A DNA stretch of 64,000 nt, from the NCBI GenBank assembly GCA_015075515.1, contig JABTUE010000002.1, positions 124,001-188,000 on the forward strand, written 5' to 3'. Below are positions 1 to 8,000 of the stretch, piece by piece. The first letter of the stretch is position 1. The number at the start of each line of letters is the position of its first letter. The position numbers were made by a program, and so were the translations under genes. This stretch comes from Planctomycetota bacterium (lineage in GTDB: Bacteria; Planctomycetota; UBA8742; UBA2392). Below the pieces are notes generated by a model. That model was given only the letters and a program-made list of their open reading frames with translations. It made no database searches and had not been told where the DNA came from.

Positions 1-377
1 CCGGGAGGAAAGGGACGCGTGTCCCACCCGGCCAAGGTAAGGAGGATGAGCTTATGCAGCACAGGCTTCGGGGTTGAACATTGGCGCGGGATGGCCGCGC
101 GATGCCCGAAGCCGAAGCGCGCACACGTACTCGAAAATTGGGTATCCGACACGACCGGTCTTTGTGGGGCAGGGCTCCGTCACGATGCAAGCGCGCCGAC
201 GGAAATGAGCCACCCCGCGGGGCCGGTCAACCCATTTGGATCGCACGGTCTGCACTTGTGCCCGCATGCGCGCGCCGCTAGACTTGCGGCACCCCCTGTG
301 GCAACATCTGCTGCGTGTCCGTGCGTAGACTTGGGGCCGGACACAAACCCCTGCACAACGCCCTGCATGAGGCTTCT
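1..377. other. Gene-free start of window with nested inverted repeats; possible truncated structured RNA
   Basis: I find no convincing gene here. Open frames exist but show no recognisable domain. The stretch is rich in perfect inverted repeats: CCGGG (1-5) with CCCGG (27-31) enclosing GGGAC/GTCCC (12-16/21-25); GGCTTCGGG (64-72) with CCCGAAGCC (105-113) enclosing GCGCGG/CCGCGC (84-89/95-100); TCCGTC/GACGGA (176-181/198-203); and the palindrome CCCCGCGGGG (213-222). Stems nested inside stems suggest a folded RNA whose 5' part may lie before the window. I compared it by eye with RNase P RNA, SRP RNA and tmRNA landmarks and found no consistent match, so the identity is unknown. Confidence 0.3.
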
Positions 378-1043
378 ATGCGTCGTGTTGCATTGTTCGC
401 TGCACTGGGTGGGTTGATGGCGGTGCTTTCGGCCTGTGGCGATTACGCCAACACGACCAAGGGCACAGTAACCATGCCCAACTCCAACGGCCCCAACCCG
501 CAGAATCTGCCCAACCCCAACACTGTGCCGAAGCCGGTGACACCCTACGGCTATGCCGTCAGCGCCAGCCCGGTGACGATTGAAGAAGTGTTGATTGACC
601 CGGCCGGGCCCAACGCCGGCTTCCAGTACGTCGAACTGTTCAATGCCAGCGCCTTTGTCGCCGACATCGGCGGCTGGGTACTGACCAACGGCGCCGACAG
701 CTACACCTTTCCTTACGGCTTCCGCGTCAACAGCGGCGCCCGCGTGCTGGTGCACATCGGCGCTGCCGGCACCAACGATGATGCCAACCAGTTCGCCCCT
801 TCCTTTGGCGAACTGGACGTGGACACCGGCTCGCTGGCCCTGCTGCGCCACGGCAGCGACGTGGTGGACTTTGTCCAGTGGGGCAACGCGGGCAACGCCC
901 TTGAAAACGCCGCTGTCCTGGTGGGCGAATGGGTAGCCGGCGACTACGTGCTGCGCGCCCAGGAAGGCCGCTCGATCCACTACACCGGCCTTGCCAATGA
1001 CAGCTCGGCCTGGTTTGAAGACACCATCAGCCCCGGCCAGTAA
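378..1043 (+). CDS. Lipoprotein with lamin-tail (LTD) domain
   Basis: A 221-residue exported lipoprotein. The ATG at 378 is chosen because it directly opens a basic n-region, a hydrophobic stretch and a lipobox (VLSACGD), and a TGAGG ribosome site lies just upstream; the frame stays open further 5' but without a signal peptide. After a Pro/Asn-rich linker, residues about 60-200 resemble the lamin-tail fold: a 'YVELFNAS' strand, then 'DIGGWVLTNG', and a final 'DFVQWG' strand. LTD domains occur in bacterial surface proteins and extracellular nucleases; no enzyme domain is attached here, so a surface or adhesive role is inferred. A strong terminator follows 24 bases after the stop, so it is transcribed separately from the cell-wall cluster. 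Confidence 0.75.
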   Translation: MRRVALFAALGGLMAVLSACGDYANTTKGTVTMPNSNGPNPQNLPNPNTVPKPVTPYGYAVSASPVTIEEVLIDPAGPNAGFQYVELFNASAFVADIGGWVLTNGADSYTFPYGFRVNSGARVLVHIGAAGTNDDANQFAPSFGELDVDTGSLALLRHGSDVVDFVQWGNAGNALENAAVLVGEWVAGDYVLRAQEGRSIHYTGLANDSSAWFEDTISPGQ

Positions 1044-1066
1044 AGCCGCGATAAATTGCACCTTCA

Positions 1067-1095
1067 CCGGGCCCGAAAGGGCCCGGGTTTGTTTT
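1067..1095 (+). terminator. Rho-independent terminator of the LTD lipoprotein gene
   Basis: Perfect 8-bp stem CCGGGCCC (1067-1074), GAAA tetraloop (1075-1078), GGGCCCGG (1079-1086), then a T-rich tail GTTTGTTTT. The hairpin overlaps the first ATG of the ftsW frame (1056), which argues that ftsW starts further downstream. Confidence 0.85.
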
Positions 1096-1154
1096 GCCCA
1101 AGTCGGGGCCGCCCGGATGCCGATTTTGTGCTGACGGCGTCTTTGGGAAGCCCC

Positions 1155-2354
1155 GTGTCCGGATCACTTCGCAATGCCTATCTGCTGAACGTTCTGGCCC
1201 TGCTGGGCATCGGCGTGGTCATGGTCTTCAGCAGCAGCGCCATACGCCTGATGCCGGGCATGGAGTCCGACCCGTTTGTGTTCATCAAGCGCCACCTGCT
1301 GTTTCTGGGTCTCGGCCTTGCGGCCATGGCCCTGATCGCGCGCGCGGACTATGCGCTGTGGCTGAAAGCAGCCAAGCCCCTGTATCTGCTGGCGCTGGCG
1401 TTGCTGGTGCTGACGCTGATTCCGGGCATCGGCACCGAATACAACGGCGCGCGGCGCTGGCTGCGCTTTGGCGGTTTCGGCCTGCAACCCAGCGACTTTG
1501 CCAAGTTCGCGCTGCTGGTTATGGCTGCCGCCTTTGCCGCCACCCGCAAGGAACAACTGGCCGACTTCCGGCGCGGGTTTCTGCCGGCCTGCCTGTTTGT
1601 CGGCATCTACAGCGTGCTGTGCATGGCACAGCCCGATTTCGGCACCAGCCTGTTTCTGGCCGCCAGCGCCTTTCTGGTGCTGATCTGCGGCGGGTTGCGT
1701 GTGCGGCACCTGGTTCTGGTAGCGGCGCTGATGTTGCCCGTGGCCAGCGTGGTGATGTACAGCAAGTTCGACCACATCCAGAGCCGTGTGCTGGTGTTTC
1801 TGGATCCGGCGGCGGACCCCCTTGGCAAGGGTCACCAGGTCAACCAGTCCCTGATCGCCATCGGCTCGGGCGGGGTAGAAGGCCAGGGTTTGGGCAACTC
1901 GACCCAAAAGCTGTACTACCTGCCCGAACAGGAAACCGACTTCATCTTCGCCGTGCTGGCCGAAGAAACCGGCTTTGTCGGCTCGGCGGTAACGCTGGCG
2001 CTCTATGCGGCGCTGATGGTTCTGGGCATGAAGGTCGCCCGCCGCGCTCGCGACCGGTTTGGAACATTGCTGGCCACCGGCGTTACCGGCGCGATCGGGC
2101 TGCAGGCCGTCATCAACATTGCAGTCGTGACCGCCAGTGTGCCGACCAAGGGAATCGGGCTGCCGTTCATCAGCTTTGGCGGCAGTGCCTGCTTCTTTTA
2201 CCTGTGCGGCGTCGGGCTGGTGCTGTCAGTGGCACGACGCTGTGTGTCGGCCCAGGAGGCGGCCGGTCTGGAACGCGCCGAAACATCCGGCGCCCGCAGC
2301 ACCGACAGCGCCAACCTCAGCGCCCGCGCCCGCCGCCTTGTGGCCGGAACCTGA
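1155..2354 (+). CDS. ftsW: Peptidoglycan polymerase FtsW (SEDS family)
   Basis: A multi-pass inner-membrane protein of the FtsW/RodA/SpoVE family that polymerises lipid II glycan strands at the division site. About ten hydrophobic segments are visible, with family motifs 'GARRWL...QPSDFAK', 'AQPDFGTS', 'LPEQETDFIFAVLAEE' and the C-terminal signature 'GLPFISFGGSA'. Position directly ahead of murG, murC and murB favours FtsW over RodA. The open frame begins at 1056, but that start lies in the upstream terminator; I prefer GTG 1155 (399 residues, GGGAAG a few bases upstream), with GTG 1128 as the alternative. The C-terminus after residue about 375 is a hydrophilic Ala/Arg/Ser-rich tail. mraY and murD, usual neighbours, are not in this window. 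Confidence 0.92.
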   Translation: MSGSLRNAYLLNVLALLGIGVVMVFSSSAIRLMPGMESDPFVFIKRHLLFLGLGLAAMALIARADYALWLKAAKPLYLLALALLVLTLIPGIGTEYNGARRWLRFGGFGLQPSDFAKFALLVMAAAFAATRKEQLADFRRGFLPACLFVGIYSVLCMAQPDFGTSLFLAASAFLVLICGGLRVRHLVLVAALMLPVASVVMYSKFDHIQSRVLVFLDPAADPLGKGHQVNQSLIAIGSGGVEGQGLGNSTQKLYYLPEQETDFIFAVLAEETGFVGSAVTLALYAALMVLGMKVARRARDRFGTLLATGVTGAIGLQAVINIAVVTASVPTKGIGLPFISFGGSACFFYLCGVGLVLSVARRCVSAQEAAGLERAETSGARSTDSANLSARARRLVAGT

Positions 2355-2369
2355 CCACGGAGCACGCCC

Positions 2370-2516
2370 ATGAAAGCACGTCCACAGACCAACCCGCGCC
2401 CGCTGCCGGCACCCGCTTCCCGCCGCGCTTCCGGCCGCCAGTTTACGCCGCCCCAGCCCCAGATCGTGACCGGCCGGTCCGCCGGGCGTTCGCGCCACGA
2501 ACTGCCCGCTGAATGA
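2370..2516 (+). CDS. Possible 48-residue basic, Pro/Arg-rich small protein between ftsW and murG
   Basis: A short frame with a GGAG ribosome site (2359-2362) eight bases before ATG 2370. It encodes a basic, low-complexity peptide (MKARPQTNPRPLPAP at the N-terminus) with no family I recognise. Its TGA (2514-2516) overlaps an ATG (2513) that would extend murG by 42 residues, the ATGA arrangement typical of translational coupling. It may be a small protein, a leader that couples translation to murG, or chance in GC-rich DNA. Confidence 0.35.
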   Translation: MKARPQTNPRPLPAPASRRASGRQFTPPQPQIVTGRSAGRSRHELPAE

Positions 2517-2638
2517 ACCTTTCCCGGACGCCGGGCGCCGGTGCGGCCGGCCCCAGCGCCCGCAACGCCGGGGCGCCGCGCCAGGTTCCGAACGCGTCCG
2601 TCCGTGAACTTCGCGGCGCCCAAGCCAGGGAGCACCCG

Positions 2639-3784
2639 ATGCTGTCACCCAAAATCGCTTTTGCCGGCGGAGGCACCGGCGGCCACATCGCGCCGGCACT
2701 GGCACTGGCTGAAATTGTCCAGGAACGTTTCGGGCCCGGCAACGTCCACTTTTTGTGCGGCGGCAACGAACTCGAACGCTCCATGCTCGGCCACGCCGGC
2801 TATGACTTCACCGCGCTGCCCGTGGCCCGCCCCCGCGGCACCATCCGCAGCAAGGCCACAACCGTGATTACCACCGCACTGGCGGTTCCGGCCGCGCGGC
2901 GCGCCCTGCGCGACTTTGGCGCCGATGTTCTGGTGTGCGTGGGCGGCTACGCGTCGCTGCCCGGCGCCCTGGCGGCCAGCCTGGCGCGCGTTCCCGTGAT
3001 CGCGCTGGAATCCAACGCCGTGCCGGGCAAGGTAACGCGTGCCGTGTCGCGGCTGGCACGGGCCTGCTTTGCGCACATGCCGCTGACGCGCCCGCTGGAG
3101 TGCCGAGTGGCGGTGGCCGGAAACCCGGTACGCCGGGCTTTTCTGCAGAAGATCTCGCCCGTTGATGCCCGCCGTGCTCTGGGGCTTGACCCGCGTCGTC
3201 CGACCCTGCTGATCATGGGCGGCAGCCAGGGCGCCGGCGCGATCAACGACGCGGCGCTGGCGGCTGCCCCCGCTCTGGGCGGCGCCTGGCGCGACTGCCT
3301 GAACGTGCTGCACCTCACGGGCCAAAATGACGCGGCCCGGGCCGAAGCCGCCTGGCGTCAGTCCGGCCTCAGCTATCGCGTCGCACCGTTTACCCATAAC
3401 ACCGCCACCTGGATGGCTGCGGCCGACCTGGCGCTGACACGCGCCGGTGCCGGCACCATCAGCGAGCTTCAGGTGATGGGCGTGCCGATGCTGCTTGTCC
3501 CCTACCCCCAGGCCGCCGATGACCACCAGCGCGCCAACGCGCACTTTGTGGCGGCCCAGGGCGCCGGCGTGGTCGTGCCCCAGGAATCGCTGGATGTCGC
3601 CCGCCTGTGCGAACTGGTCGAACGCCTGCTGCTGAACGAGCCCGCGCGCCAGGCGGGGCGCGAGGCCACCCTGGCCTCGGCCCGCCCCGGCGCCGCGCGT
3701 GACATTGTGGACGGGATTCTTGCCGAAATTGGCGCAAGCAACGGCCGGCCCGGTGCCGATTCCAAGGAACGCGCCGCCGCCTAG
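2639..3784 (+). CDS. murG: UDP-GlcNAc:lipid I N-acetylglucosaminyltransferase MurG
   Basis: Transfers GlcNAc from UDP-GlcNAc to lipid I at the inner face of the membrane, making lipid II for FtsW. The 381-residue product has the GT28 N-terminal loop 'GGGTGGHIAPALALAEI' at about residues 9-25, the second glycine loop 'GGSQGAGAIN', and the UDP-binding segment 'RAGAGTISELQVMGVP' followed by 'PYPQAADDHQRANA'. Start ATG 2639 has AGGGAG upstream and begins right at the conserved first strand. An in-frame ATG at 2513 would add 42 Gly/Ala/Arg-rich residues and overlaps the stop of the small frame before it; I consider it less likely. Next gene murC follows after 9 bases. Confidence 0.95.
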   Translation: MLSPKIAFAGGGTGGHIAPALALAEIVQERFGPGNVHFLCGGNELERSMLGHAGYDFTALPVARPRGTIRSKATTVITTALAVPAARRALRDFGADVLVCVGGYASLPGALAASLARVPVIALESNAVPGKVTRAVSRLARACFAHMPLTRPLECRVAVAGNPVRRAFLQKISPVDARRALGLDPRRPTLLIMGGSQGAGAINDAALAAAPALGGAWRDCLNVLHLTGQNDAARAEAAWRQSGLSYRVAPFTHNTATWMAAADLALTRAGAGTISELQVMGVPMLLVPYPQAADDHQRANAHFVAAQGAGVVVPQESLDVARLCELVERLLLNEPARQAGREATLASARPGAARDIVDGILAEIGASNGRPGADSKERAAA

Positions 3785-3793
3785 CGAGGACCC

Positions 3794-5227
3794 GTGAAAC
3801 TCAGCCACATGAAACGCGTGCACTTTGTGGGCATCGGCGGCGCCGGTGTCAGCGGTCTGGCACGAATTGCGCTTCAGGCCGGGCTGCGCGTTTCGGGGTC
3901 AGACCTTGTGATGAACGACCTGACCCGGCGCCTGTCCGAACAGGGCGCCACGGTACACGACAGCCATCAGGCCGCGCACGTGCCGCACGACGCCAACCTG
4001 TGCGTGATCTCGGCGGCAATCAAACCCGACAACCCCGAAGTGCTGGCAGCCCGCGAAGCCGGCATCCGGGTGTGCAAGTACGCCGAGGCGCTGGGCGAGT
4101 TCACACGCGGCCGCACCAACCTGTGTGTGGCGGGAACTCACGGCAAGACAACGACCACGGCGATGCTGGCCCAGATTCTGCGCCGCGCCGACAAGGGCGC
4201 CGGCTGGCTGGTCGGCGGCGAGCCTGTCACGCTGGAATCCCCTGCGGCCTGGGGCGAAGGCAGTCACTTCGTGATGGAAAGCTGCGAATACGACCGCAGC
4301 TTTATGAAACTGAAACCGTCGCTGGTGGTTCTGAACAACATTGAACTGGACCACATGGATGTGTACGGCGACCTCGACGGCGTGGCGGCCGGGTTTCTGG
4401 AGTTTGTGCTCAAACTGCCGCCCAGGGGCATGCTGGTCTACAACGCCGACGATCCGCGCTGCCGTGAAATCGCGCGCCGGGCGCCCTGCCCCAAGGTAAG
4501 TTTCGGCGTGGCCGCCGACGCGGACTGGCGGCTTTGCGACCTGGATGTTTCCAGCGGCTTTGCCCGGGCCGAGGTCACCTGCCGCGGACTTTCCGCGGGC
4601 CGGCTGGTACTGGAGGTACCCGGCCGTGTCAATGCCGTCAATGCGCTGGGGGCGCTTGCGGCGGCAAACTGGGCCGGGGTTCCCACCCAGCGCGCACTGA
4701 CGATTCTGCGCGGGTTCGGCGGCGTGAAGCGCCGGTTTGAAATGCTGGGCAGCGTTGGCGGCGTGCCGATGGTGGACGACTACGCGCACCACCCCACCGC
4801 CGTGCGCCAGTTGCTGGAAACCGCCCGCGCCACGTTTGTCGGCCGCAGCATCGTTGCGGTGTTTCAGGCCCACCAGTACCAGCGCATCAACACCTTCATG
4901 GCCGAGTTTGCCGACGCCCTGGCACTGGCCGACCGCGTGCTGATCGCGCGCACCTACGCCGCGCGCGAACAGGGCGTTGTGCCCGGCGAACCCGAAGAAC
5001 GCCTGGCGAAACTGGTGCGCCAGCTTGGCGCCGACGCCATGGCGTATTCGGACTTTGATGCGATCGTCAATGACATCAGCCTGCGGGCGGCACCCCGCGA
5101 CGCGGTGCTGTTCATCGGCGCCGGTGACGTGAACGGAGTTGCCGCGCGGCTGCTGGAACGACGCAAGGACATAAGTGACCGGCTGCGTTCGGTCAAACCG
5201 GCCCTGACGGCAGGGAGCGCATCATGA
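3794..5227 (+). CDS. murC: UDP-N-acetylmuramate--L-alanine ligase MurC
   Basis: ATP-dependent cytoplasmic ligase adding the first residue, L-alanine, to UDP-MurNAc. The 477-residue protein has the N-terminal Rossmann motif 'HFVGIGGAGVSGLARIAL', the Mur-ligase P-loop 'GTHGKTTTT' at 114-122, 'NNIELDHMDVYGDL' in the central domain, and 'DDYAHHPTAV' opening the C-terminal domain. Start is GTG 3794 with GAGGA just upstream. Its stop overlaps the murB start as ATGA, so the two are translationally coupled. The N-terminus (MKLSHMKRVHFVG) leaves an ATG six codons on as an alternative start. Confidence 0.96.
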   Translation: MKLSHMKRVHFVGIGGAGVSGLARIALQAGLRVSGSDLVMNDLTRRLSEQGATVHDSHQAAHVPHDANLCVISAAIKPDNPEVLAAREAGIRVCKYAEALGEFTRGRTNLCVAGTHGKTTTTAMLAQILRRADKGAGWLVGGEPVTLESPAAWGEGSHFVMESCEYDRSFMKLKPSLVVLNNIELDHMDVYGDLDGVAAGFLEFVLKLPPRGMLVYNADDPRCREIARRAPCPKVSFGVAADADWRLCDLDVSSGFARAEVTCRGLSAGRLVLEVPGRVNAVNALGALAAANWAGVPTQRALTILRGFGGVKRRFEMLGSVGGVPMVDDYAHHPTAVRQLLETARATFVGRSIVAVFQAHQYQRINTFMAEFADALALADRVLIARTYAAREQGVVPGEPEERLAKLVRQLGADAMAYSDFDAIVNDISLRAAPRDAVLFIGAGDVNGVAARLLERRKDISDRLRSVKPALTAGSAS

Positions 5228-6135
5228 CTCTTTCGGCCTTTCCGCCGCGCATCCGCGCGCGCGTGCAGCGCGAAGTGCCGCTGGCCCAGTTCACGACCTG
5301 GCGCATCGGCGGCCCGGCCGAATACCTGGTGCACGCCGCCAGCCTGCGCGACGTGGCCGACACCGTGGCCGCGTGCAAAACCGCCAACCTGCCGCTTTAT
5401 GTTCTGGGCGGCGGCAGCAACCTGCTGATTGACGATGCCGGCGTGCGCGGCGTGGTGCTGAGCCTTCACGCCATGAAGAAAATGCAGGCGTTCGGCAACA
5501 AGGTGCACGTGGAAGCCGGCGCCAGCCTGGGAACACTGGTCACGCGCTGTAACCACGCCGGCATTGGCGGCCCCCACGGCCTGGCCGGAATCCCCGGCAC
5601 CGTGGGCGGCGCACTGGCCATGAACGCCGGCGGGCGCCACGCCGAAATCGCCGATTTCGTCGAGCGCGTGGTCTGGATCAACCCGCAGGGCGAACTGGAA
5701 AGCCTGTACCGCGAAGAAATTGACTTCGGCTACCGCCGCAGCGGTCTGCGCTTTGGCGTGGTGATTGAGGCCGTGCTGGCCGGCCGTCACGCCGCGCCGG
5801 CGGAACTGCTGGCGGCCACGCGCGAAATCATGCGCGAGAAACTGGCCGTTCAGCCTTATCAGGAATTCAGTGCAGGCTGCTGCTTCCAGAATCCGATGGG
5901 TAGCAGTGCGGGCCGCCTGATTGACCTTGCCGGATGCAAGGGTCTGGCGGTCGGCGACGCGGTGGTCAGCCCCATGCACGGCAACTTCATTGTCAACGCC
6001 GGCAGGGCCAGTTGTGCCGAGGTACTGGAACTGATGCGCCAGGTTACACAGCGCGTGGCCCAGACCCACGGCGTGGTGCTGAAACCCGAGGTGCAGATGT
6101 GGCCCGCGCGCGACGTGCTGTCGCTGGCGGCCTGA
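5224..6135 (+). CDS. murB: UDP-N-acetylenolpyruvoylglucosamine reductase MurB
   Basis: FAD-dependent enzyme reducing UDP-GlcNAc-enolpyruvate to UDP-MurNAc with NADPH. The 303-residue protein shows the FAD domain (residues 20-185) with 'LGGGSNLLIDD' at 61-71 and 'AGIPGTVGGALAMNAGG' at 121-137, and the C-terminal substrate domain with 'SAGCCFQNP' at 216-224 and 'HGNFIVNAG'. The length and lack of the extra loop point to the shorter type II form. Cys219 sits where E. coli MurB has its catalytic serine; such Ser-to-Cys variants are seen in the family, so activity is expected. It overlaps the end of murC by four bases. Confidence 0.95.
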   Translation: MTLSAFPPRIRARVQREVPLAQFTTWRIGGPAEYLVHAASLRDVADTVAACKTANLPLYVLGGGSNLLIDDAGVRGVVLSLHAMKKMQAFGNKVHVEAGASLGTLVTRCNHAGIGGPHGLAGIPGTVGGALAMNAGGRHAEIADFVERVVWINPQGELESLYREEIDFGYRRSGLRFGVVIEAVLAGRHAAPAELLAATREIMREKLAVQPYQEFSAGCCFQNPMGSSAGRLIDLAGCKGLAVGDAVVSPMHGNFIVNAGRASCAEVLELMRQVTQRVAQTHGVVLKPEVQMWPARDVLSLAA

Positions 6136-6202
6136 ACAGACAGAACACACCGGCGCACGGAGCGCCAACACCAACAGCCCCCACGGGCAGAGGAAAACAG
6201 TC

Positions 6203-6484
6203 ATGGAAAAGGACACCAAGGGCGTTTCGCTGGACGAGTTCATCTTCCGCAAGCTGCAGCCGATCCGCATTCTGCGCGGCTATCTGGCCAACGAGCTGGA
6301 ACTGTGCGACGGCGACGAAGTGCGCATGAACCGCCAGGACCTGGACAACATCGTCGCCACGGTCGAAATCTTCCTGGAAGAATACGACCGCGTCAGCGCC
6401 TTCCGCGGCCGCAAGAACGGCGCCAACGACCGCAAGAAGTCGTTCATTGACGCCAAGCCGCAGGCGATCAAGGCGATTGCCTAG
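6203..6484 (+). CDS. Conserved-looking hypothetical protein in the cell-wall cluster
   Basis: A 93-residue, soluble, mixed-charge protein with an AGGAAA ribosome site upstream of its ATG. The sequence looks alpha-helical ('NRQDLDNIVATVEIFLEEYDR') and ends in a basic tail (KNGANDRKKSF). There is no signal peptide or membrane segment and I recognise no family. It lies between murB and a PilZ-like gene on the same strand, 67 bases after murB, and is probably co-transcribed with them. Codon use matches its neighbours, so it reads as a real gene. Confidence 0.7.
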   Translation: MEKDTKGVSLDEFIFRKLQPIRILRGYLANELELCDGDEVRMNRQDLDNIVATVEIFLEEYDRVSAFRGRKNGANDRKKSFIDAKPQAIKAIA

Positions 6485-6547
6485 CCCATACCTCTGCCCG
6501 GGCGCGCGGGGCCCCACGGCCCCGCGCCGCCGGGCCGGAAACACACC

Positions 6548-6949
6548 ATGCCGGCCAAATCCACCAGCCATCGCGTGACGCTGGAGCGCATCAAACAGAC
6601 GCGTGTGCGCGCCAGTATCGCCGCGGAAAAGAACGACCCGCGCATCGCCTGCCGCCGCGAGTTCCGGCGCGAGCAGACCAACCAGCGCGTCGAGTTCGCG
6701 CTGCTGTGCCCCGAGGGCAAGCGTCTGGCCGCCGGCACCGCGATTCTGGTGGACTATTCGCCTCAGGGCGCCCAGCTTTCGCACATCATCTTTGACGAGG
6801 GCTTCTGGCCCGACGGCGATTTCAGCGTCAGCTTCCGCGTCACCGGCGGCCCCTACGAAGGCGTTGCCGCCTACGGCACGCCGCTGCGCTTTGCCGCCAG
6901 CCGCGCCAACCTGGCGCTGCAGTTCGACGGTCTTTACGTCAAGCTCTAA
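6548..6949 (+). CDS. PilZ-like c-di-GMP-binding protein
   Basis: A 133-residue cytoplasmic protein. Two features match the PilZ signature: an arginine cluster RREFRR (36-41), providing the RxxxR that contacts c-di-GMP, and DYSPQG (69-74), matching (D/N)xSxxG, spaced about 30 residues apart as in PilZ beta-barrels. The remainder is beta-rich, consistent with a barrel. The basic N-terminal 30 residues are predicted helical and are the likely partner-binding part. Its place between murB and ddl is unusual and suggests the second messenger acts on wall synthesis or division; that is inference. A GGDEF cyclase lies at 29349 in this window. Confidence 0.6.
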   Translation: MPAKSTSHRVTLERIKQTRVRASIAAEKNDPRIACRREFRREQTNQRVEFALLCPEGKRLAAGTAILVDYSPQGAQLSHIIFDEGFWPDGDFSVSFRVTGGPYEGVAAYGTPLRFAASRANLALQFDGLYVKL

Positions 6950-7030
6950 AGATTCACCGCGTCGCTTCCCGATACCGCTTTGGCGGGCACGCGCCCGCGC
7001 CCTCATCCACTTGCCAGGACGGAACAACCC

Positions 7031-7987
7031 ATGCTGCGCATCGCCCTGCTGTATGGCGGCACTTCTTCCGAACGCGACATCAGCATCCGCAGCGGCGAAG
7101 CCGTGTGGGCCGCGCTGGAACGCATCGGCCACCGCGTCACCCCCGTGGACTACGGTCACGACGATTTTTCGGTGCTGGAACGCGATCGCCCTGACTTTGT
7201 GTTTATCGCCCTGCACGGCGGAGAAGGCGAAGACGGCACCGTACAGCGCCGGCTGGAGGCGCTGGGGCTTGCCTATTCCGGCAGCGGCCCCGTCGCCTCG
7301 CGCCTGGCCATGGACAAGGAACTGACCAAGGCGGAATTTCTGGCCCACCGCGTGCCCACCCCGCCGGGCGAAGTCGCCGAAGAGTTCGAGGCCTCGTACC
7401 GCCTGCGCCGTATGGCGCGGCGTCTGGGCTGGCCGCTGTGCGTCAAACCGATTGACCAGGGCAGCAGCATCGGCGTCAGCATCGTGCGCGGCCCCCAGGA
7501 CGTTGACGCAGCTCTGGCCGCGGCGTTTGCTCACGGCCCCCGCGTGCTGCTCGAGCGCGGCATTGTGGGCCGCGAACTGACCGTGGGTGTGGTTGGCAAT
7601 CGCGCTCTGCCGGTGTGCGAGGTAATCGCGCCCGGCGGATTCTTTGACTACCAGGCCAAGTACAACAAGCAGGCAGGCACGCGCTATGTGGTCAACCCTG
7701 ACCTTCCCGGCGCCGTGGCCAAGATGGCCCAGCACTACGCGCGCCGCGCCCATCACGCCCTGCGCTGTCACGGGTATTCGCGCGTGGACCTGATGCTTGA
7801 CGGCAACAACGAACTGTGGGTGCTGGAGGTCAACACGCTGCCCGGCATGACCGAGACCAGCCTGCTGCCGAAATCCGCCGCCGCCGAAGGCGTGAGCTTT
7901 GACGAACTGGTACAGGAACTGATTGACGTCAGCCGCGAACCGCGGCGTCCCGCCAGCAACCGGCACACCCAGGTGCTGGCGGCCTGA
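7031..7987 (+). CDS. ddl: D-alanine--D-alanine ligase
   Basis: ATP-grasp enzyme joining two D-alanines for the peptidoglycan stem peptide. The 318-residue protein contains 'LLYGGTSSERDISIRSG' near the N-terminus, 'LHGGEGEDGTVQ', 'PIDQGSSIGVS' in the ATP-grasp core, and C-terminal metal- and substrate-binding segments 'HGYSRVDLML' and 'VLEVNTLPGMTETSLLPK'. ATG 7031, preceded by AGGACGGAACAACCC, is preferred over the upstream in-frame ATG 6980, which would add 17 non-conserved residues. It is followed after 13 bases by ftsQ, a classical dcw neighbour order. Confidence 0.95.
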   Translation: MLRIALLYGGTSSERDISIRSGEAVWAALERIGHRVTPVDYGHDDFSVLERDRPDFVFIALHGGEGEDGTVQRRLEALGLAYSGSGPVASRLAMDKELTKAEFLAHRVPTPPGEVAEEFEASYRLRRMARRLGWPLCVKPIDQGSSIGVSIVRGPQDVDAALAAAFAHGPRVLLERGIVGRELTVGVVGNRALPVCEVIAPGGFFDYQAKYNKQAGTRYVVNPDLPGAVAKMAQHYARRAHHALRCHGYSRVDLMLDGNNELWVLEVNTLPGMTETSLLPKSAAAEGVSFDELVQELIDVSREPRRPASNRHTQVLAA

Positions 7988-8000
7988 ACCGGAAACTCAC

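Noticed and set aside
1..60. Resemblance to the GAGGAAAG segment of RNase P RNA and to SRP RNA words
   Set aside because: Other conserved segments of either RNA do not follow in the right order.
46..417. Open frame with GGAGG just before an ATG at the start of the window
   Set aside because: The product is Cys/His/Pro-rich without a recognisable fold, runs over the lipoprotein start and lies in a region of nested inverted repeats; RNA structure is the better reading.
1056..1154. Earlier start for ftsW at ATG 1056
   Set aside because: The start lies within the terminator of the preceding gene and adds non-conserved residues.
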